Positions 5,669 through 8,892 of a stretch of 8,892 nucleotides of DNA are shown here, piece after piece. The notes beneath the pieces are model-generated. The model was not told the origin of the DNA and searched no databases. It saw nothing but the letters and a program-made list of their open reading frames with translations. Location: assembly GCA_947456315.1 (NCBI GenBank), contig CANGRU010000046.1, positions 1-8,892 on the forward strand, in the 5' to 3' direction. The first letter of the stretch is position 1, and each line of letters opens with the position of its first letter. A program made the translations under genes and the position numbers. This DNA is from Beijerinckiaceae bacterium. GTDB taxonomy: Bacteria; Pseudomonadota; Alphaproteobacteria; Rhizobiales; Beijerinckiaceae.

Positions 5669-6157
5669 ATGTTGCGTTTTGCCGAAAGTATGAAGAACGC
5701 GCAATTGCGCCTCGCCATGCTCGCACTTTTCGTCATGATGATGATCATCGTCTGCGATGTGACCATGCGCTATGTCTTCTCGAGCCCCATTCATGGCGCT
5801 TATGACGTGGTTGAAGTCAGCCTGCTGATCTTCGTCTACCACGGCCTCTCGGCCTGCTTTCTGGCCAGACAGAACATCGTCATCGATCTGATCGACAATA
5901 TCGTCTCTGCACGCGTCACCCATCTACTGGTGCGCCTGTCTGACCTCATCACCATCGGCATGCTGGCCTTGATGATCTGGGCCATGTTCGACCCGGCCTC
6001 GCAGGCTTTCGAATATGGTGACAAGAAACTCGAACTCGGTTTGAAGCTCTGGATTCTCTGGGGCATCGCCATTGCAGGCCTTGCCGGCACACTCTTTTGC
6101 GCGCTGGGCGCTCTCGCCAAGCCTGTTGTCACATCGCATGGCGGAGAACGGATGTGA
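5669..6157 (+). CDS. dctQ: TRAP transporter small membrane subunit, DctQ family
   Basis: This 162-residue inner-membrane protein shows four hydrophobic segments, at roughly residues 13-30, 47-66, 87-107 and 125-147, typical of DctQ. The family landmark is the stretch CDVTMRYVFSSPIHGAYDVVE after the first segment, with Arg34 and the acidic Asp46/Glu49, then ARQNIVIDLI. DctQ forms the complex with DctM and contributes to docking of the binding protein. Translation starts at ATG 5669 with AGGA upstream. The last codons overlap the dctM start as ATGTGA, so the two subunits are translationally coupled. Confidence 0.92.
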   Translation: MLRFAESMKNAQLRLAMLALFVMMMIIVCDVTMRYVFSSPIHGAYDVVEVSLLIFVYHGLSACFLARQNIVIDLIDNIVSARVTHLLVRLSDLITIGMLALMIWAMFDPASQAFEYGDKKLELGLKLWILWGIAIAGLAGTLFCALGALAKPVVTSHGGERM

Positions 6158-7458
6158 GCAATCAATGGATCGGTGCCTGTGGCGTCATCGCCCTTTTCGT
6201 TCTGCTCTTTTTGCGCGTGCCCGTCTGGGCGGCGCTCATGCTCGTGGGTGTGGTCGGCAATACGATTGTCGGCGGATGGAGTTCGTCTTTTGCCATTCTG
6301 GGCACAACGGCTTTTGATACATCCTCGGCCTATACGCTGTCCGTCATCCCGCTCTTCATTCTGATGGGTGACGTGGCATCCTCCACGCGCCTGTCGGCTG
6401 ATCTGTTCAATGCGGCCCGCGTGCTTCTGTCTGGCATTCGTGGCGGCCTGTCAGTGGCGGCCATTGGTGCTGCTGCCTGCTTTGGCGCGGTCTGCGGATC
6501 ATCTGTTGCCACAGCCGCCACCATGACCAAGATCGCACTGCCTGAAATGCGCAAAGCCGGTTATGATGACGGGCTAGCCACCGGCTCGATCGCCGCAGGC
6601 GGCAGTCTGGGCATTCTGATTCCGCCCTCGATCATTCTCGTGATCTATGCGGCGATTGCCGAGCAAAGCGTGCCGAAGCTTTTTGCAGCCGCACTCATCC
6701 CCGGCCTTGTGCTGACCGCCATCTACATCATTGTAGCGCTCGTCATTGCGCATCTGCGCCCTGAATATGCACCCACCGTTTCCAATGTGACATGGAAAGA
6801 ACGGCTGGATGCTCTGCGCCAGCCCTGGCAATTCCTGCTGCTGTTCATCGTCACGATTGGCGGCATTTATGCAGGCATCTTCTCCCCGACAGAAGCCGCC
6901 GCGATTGGCGCTTTCGGCGCAATCCTGCTCGGCCTTGTCGGACGCCGCCTCACCATCCGCGAGATGATCAAAGCCATTGAAGGCACGGTCATCACCAGCG
7001 CCTTGCTATTTGTGATCATCATCGGCGCGACTTTGTTTGCCTATTTCATTGTGCAGACACAATTGCCGCTGCTGCTATCGAGCTTCGCGCAATCCATGCA
7101 GCTCAATGCGATCACTGTGATGATCATCATCGTCATCGCCTATGTGATCATCGGCTGCTTTCTGGAAGGCATCGGCATGGTGCTGATCACCGTGCCCGTC
7201 TTCCTGCCGCTTGTGGTGAAATATGGCTACGATCCTGTGTGGTTTTCCATCATTGTCGTGATTGTTGTGGAACTGGGCTTGATCCACCCGCCTGTTGGCA
7301 TGAATCTCTTCGTCATCCAAGCGCAAGCGCCCGACGTGAAACTGACCGCCATTTACCGCGGGATCGTCCCATTTCTCATCGCCCCCTTCTTGCTGATTGC
7401 GCTGCTGCTGATCTTCCCAGAGCTTGCGCTTTGGTTGCCCAGAAAGCTTTATGGATAA
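6154..7458 (+). CDS. dctM: TRAP transporter large permease subunit, DctM family
   Basis: This subunit forms the transport channel and uses a cation (usually Na+) gradient to move the acid delivered by DctP. The chosen start is GTG at 6154, overlapping the dctQ stop by four bases (GTGA) with GGAGA just upstream. It gives 434 residues starting VSNQWIGACG, the usual DctM length. The open frame reaches back to an ATG at 6097, but that would add 19 non-hydrophobic residues inside dctQ. Many hydrophobic helices are evident. Family motifs include CGSSVATAATM (114-124), GGSLGILIPPS (149-159), FSPTEAAAIGAFGA in the second half and HPPVGMNLFVIQ near the C-terminus. The two glycine-rich reentrant regions typical of this elevator-type carrier are therefore kept. 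Confidence 0.93.
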   Translation: MSNQWIGACGVIALFVLLFLRVPVWAALMLVGVVGNTIVGGWSSSFAILGTTAFDTSSAYTLSVIPLFILMGDVASSTRLSADLFNAARVLLSGIRGGLSVAAIGAAACFGAVCGSSVATAATMTKIALPEMRKAGYDDGLATGSIAAGGSLGILIPPSIILVIYAAIAEQSVPKLFAAALIPGLVLTAIYIIVALVIAHLRPEYAPTVSNVTWKERLDALRQPWQFLLLFIVTIGGIYAGIFSPTEAAAIGAFGAILLGLVGRRLTIREMIKAIEGTVITSALLFVIIIGATLFAYFIVQTQLPLLLSSFAQSMQLNAITVMIIIVIAYVIIGCFLEGIGMVLITVPVFLPLVVKYGYDPVWFSIIVVIVVELGLIHPPVGMNLFVIQAQAPDVKLTAIYRGIVPFLIAPFLLIALLLIFPELALWLPRKLYG

Positions 7459-8401
7459 AATGACCATCCAAATCGCCATCATCGAAGAACCCGACGAACA
7501 TCTGGCCGGCCGCCTACAAGCGGAAGTGCCGGGGATTATTGTGCATGCCGGAAAGACAGAGGCAGACATCCTGCCCCATTGCGCCGGCGCTGACGTGCTG
7601 ATGGGTCTCGCGCAATCAATCACGCCGGCCATGGTGAAGGCAGCGACCGGCCTCAAATGGATTCAGGCGCTGACCACCGGTGTCGATCCGCTCAAAGCCA
7701 TGAAAGAACTCGACCCCAAAATCCCGATCACCTCGGGGCGCGGCATTCACGGGCCGCAAATGAGCGAGCTCGCCTTTCTCTACATGCTCAATTTTGCGCG
7801 CGACATCCGCACCGTCTTGCAGGATCAGGACACCTGCAATTTCGAGCGCCGCCCGCAGCGCCTCTTGTGGAACAAGACCGTCGTCATTGTCGGCGTAGGT
7901 GTGATTTCGGAAGATCTGGCGCGCTGCTGCAAAGCCTTTGGCATGAATGTCATCGGAATCACGTCGCGTACATCTGTCCCGAATTTCGACCGCCTGATGC
8001 CACGGGAAAAGCTCAAGGAAGCCGCCAGCCTTGCAGATTTCCTGATCGCCGTCCTGCCACTGACGCCGGAAACGAAAGGGATCATCGATGGCGCAGTCCT
8101 CGACGCGATGCCTCGTCACGGCGTGTTCATCAACATTGCGCGCGGGCCTGTTGTGAATGAAGCTGAACTGATCGATCGCCTGCAACGCAAAGTCATTGCA
8201 GGGGCAGGCCTCGACACGTTTGTGGAAGAACCCCTGCCCGCTTCAAGTCCGCTCTGGAAAATGGACAATGTCATCATCACGCCCCATATCGGTGGCAAGA
8301 GCGAAAGCTATGTTGACCAGATCATGCCGCTGATTGCGCATAATGTGCGCGCCTTTCAGGACGGTCGGCTACAGAATTTCAAAAATCGCGTCGAGCGATA
8401 A
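7451..8401 (+). CDS. D-isomer-specific 2-hydroxyacid dehydrogenase
   Basis: From the ATG at 7451 the protein has 316 residues, normal for this family of cytoplasmic NAD(P)-dependent enzymes that interconvert 2-hydroxy and 2-keto acids. The catalytic triad is visible: Arg231 in NIARGPVV, Glu260 in DTFVEEPLP and His279 in TPHIGG. The nucleotide motif is GVGVIS (148-153), with serine for the third glycine of GxGxxG. Ser172-Arg173 at the end of the next strand hints at NADP(H) preference (inference). The start is uncertain: ATG 7451 (overlapping dctM by eight bases, weak AGAAAG upstream) or ATG 7460; a TTG at 7424 is less likely. Cotranscription with the TRAP genes suggests it acts on the imported acid or on an early intermediate. 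It could be named a glyoxylate/hydroxypyruvate reductase homologue, but the substrate is not shown. Confidence 0.9.
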   Translation: MDKMTIQIAIIEEPDEHLAGRLQAEVPGIIVHAGKTEADILPHCAGADVLMGLAQSITPAMVKAATGLKWIQALTTGVDPLKAMKELDPKIPITSGRGIHGPQMSELAFLYMLNFARDIRTVLQDQDTCNFERRPQRLLWNKTVVIVGVGVISEDLARCCKAFGMNVIGITSRTSVPNFDRLMPREKLKEAASLADFLIAVLPLTPETKGIIDGAVLDAMPRHGVFINIARGPVVNEAELIDRLQRKVIAGAGLDTFVEEPLPASSPLWKMDNVIITPHIGGKSESYVDQIMPLIAHNVRAFQDGRLQNFKNRVER

Positions 8402-8424
8402 ACAAATCAAAAGAGGAACACCTC

Positions 8425-8892
8425 ATGCCCATCAAGAAAATTGCGCTGGAAGAACATTTCATGGCGCCCGACTTCATCGATTATTGGGCGACCACCTTCG
8501 GCAATATCTCGCCTGAACTCTCCGACAAGGCGCTGGGCGCACTTTCCGACTTTGGCGCGCGTCGTCTGGATGACATGGACAAGAATGGCATCGAGATTGC
8601 CATTCTGGGGCTTGCTGGCCCCGGCGTGCAGGCTGAAAAAGATACCAAACTTGCTGTGAAGCGGGCCCGCGAAGTGAATGACTTCCTTGCAGCAGAAGTT
8701 GCCAAAAACACCAAACGCTATGGCGGCCTCGCCCATGTCGCCGTGCAGGATGCCAAAGCTGCGGCGGACGAACTCGAGCGCTGCATCACGCAACTCGGTT
8801 TCTCAGGTGTCATGATCAATGGCGCAACCAATGGCATGTATCTGGATGATCCGAGCATCGAGGTCTTCTGGGAGCGTGCAGCCGCGTTGAAA
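8425..8892 (+). CDS. Amidohydrolase-family protein, ACMSD / gamma-resorcylate decarboxylase type, cut by window edge
   Basis: The first 156 residues are present of an expected 320-350. The N-terminus KIALEEHF (5-12) is the hallmark of the amidohydrolase-2 decarboxylases, which include gamma-resorcylate and 2,3-dihydroxybenzoate decarboxylases. Glu9 and His11 correspond to the first two metal ligands of that group. RLDDMDKNGIEIAILGLAGPGVQ, the REVNDFLA helix, RYGGLAHVAVQD and LGFSGVMINGATNG follow the same family order. The later metal ligands (His and Asp) lie beyond the window, so activity cannot be judged. Members mostly perform non-oxidative decarboxylation of aromatic or unsaturated acids, though some are hydrolases. 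The gene starts 23 bases after the hydroxyacid dehydrogenase stop, with GAGGAA upstream, so it belongs to the TRAP operon. Confidence 0.88.
   Translation, partial: MPIKKIALEEHFMAPDFIDYWATTFGNISPELSDKALGALSDFGARRLDDMDKNGIEIAILGLAGPGVQAEKDTKLAVKRAREVNDFLAAEVAKNTKRYGGLAHVAVQDAKAAADELERCITQLGFSGVMINGATNGMYLDDPSIEVFWERAAALK

Noticed and set aside
6097..6153. Upstream extension of dctM to ATG 6097
   Set aside because: It would add 19 charged residues inside dctQ; the GTG at 6154 has a ribosome site, the usual coupled overlap and the usual protein length.
7075..7656. A 193-codon minus-strand frame over dctM and the hydroxyacid dehydrogenase
   Set aside because: Asp/His-rich shadow of the membrane-protein codons in dctM, with no motif or ribosome site.
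8425..8892. Calling the amidohydrolase a gamma-resorcylate decarboxylase outright
   Set aside because: The C-terminal half with the remaining metal and substrate residues is outside the window, and no resorcinol or hydroxyquinol pathway gene is present.

Overview
The window is an accessory catabolic locus, most likely from an alphaproteobacterium. The evidence for this is moderately GC-rich coding DNA, tight gene packing with ATGA/TGATG-type overlaps, a three-component DctPQM TRAP transporter, an IclR regulator and a BKACE enzyme, a combination common in Rhizobiales and Rhodobacterales. Species cannot be assigned from the sequence alone. No rRNA, tRNA, insertion sequence, phage gene or CRISPR array is visible.

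Layout: two divergent transcription units flank a regulatory region at about 3496-3673. The minus-strand unit reads right to left: cyclase-family metal hydrolase, small cupin, short-chain dehydrogenase (SDR), 3-hydroxyacyl-CoA-dehydrogenase-family protein, and a beta-keto acid cleavage enzyme (BKACE) cut by the left edge. Neighbouring genes overlap by 1 or 4 bases or are separated by 9 or 1 bases, so they are almost certainly one mRNA. The plus-strand unit is an IclR-family regulator, then after a 147-base gap a TRAP transporter (dctP, hairpin, dctQ, dctM), a D-2-hydroxyacid dehydrogenase and an ACMSD/gamma-resorcylate-decarboxylase-type amidohydrolase cut by the right edge.

How the genes may work together (inference): the TRAP system imports an organic acid. 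The amidohydrolase, the 2-hydroxyacid dehydrogenase, the cyclase-family hydrolase and the SDR would decarboxylate, oxidise or reduce, and hydrolyse it. The 3-hydroxyacyl-CoA-dehydrogenase homologue would then make a 3-oxo acid, which BKACE would cleave with acetyl-CoA to acetoacetate plus a new acyl-CoA. The substrate cannot be read from the sequence. The set does not match a textbook pathway I recognise as a whole.

Regulation: a nearly identical 15-base motif (14/15 matches) lies in the divergent promoter region and again upstream of dctP, each time near a TTGAC-type -35. It is a good candidate for the operator of the local IclR protein. Two tandem GGCGG/CCGCC dyads in the leader of the minus-strand unit and a perfect 7-base-arm palindrome upstream of dctP are further candidate control sites. 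A terminator-like hairpin between dctP and dctQ probably makes the binding protein more abundant than the membrane subunits.
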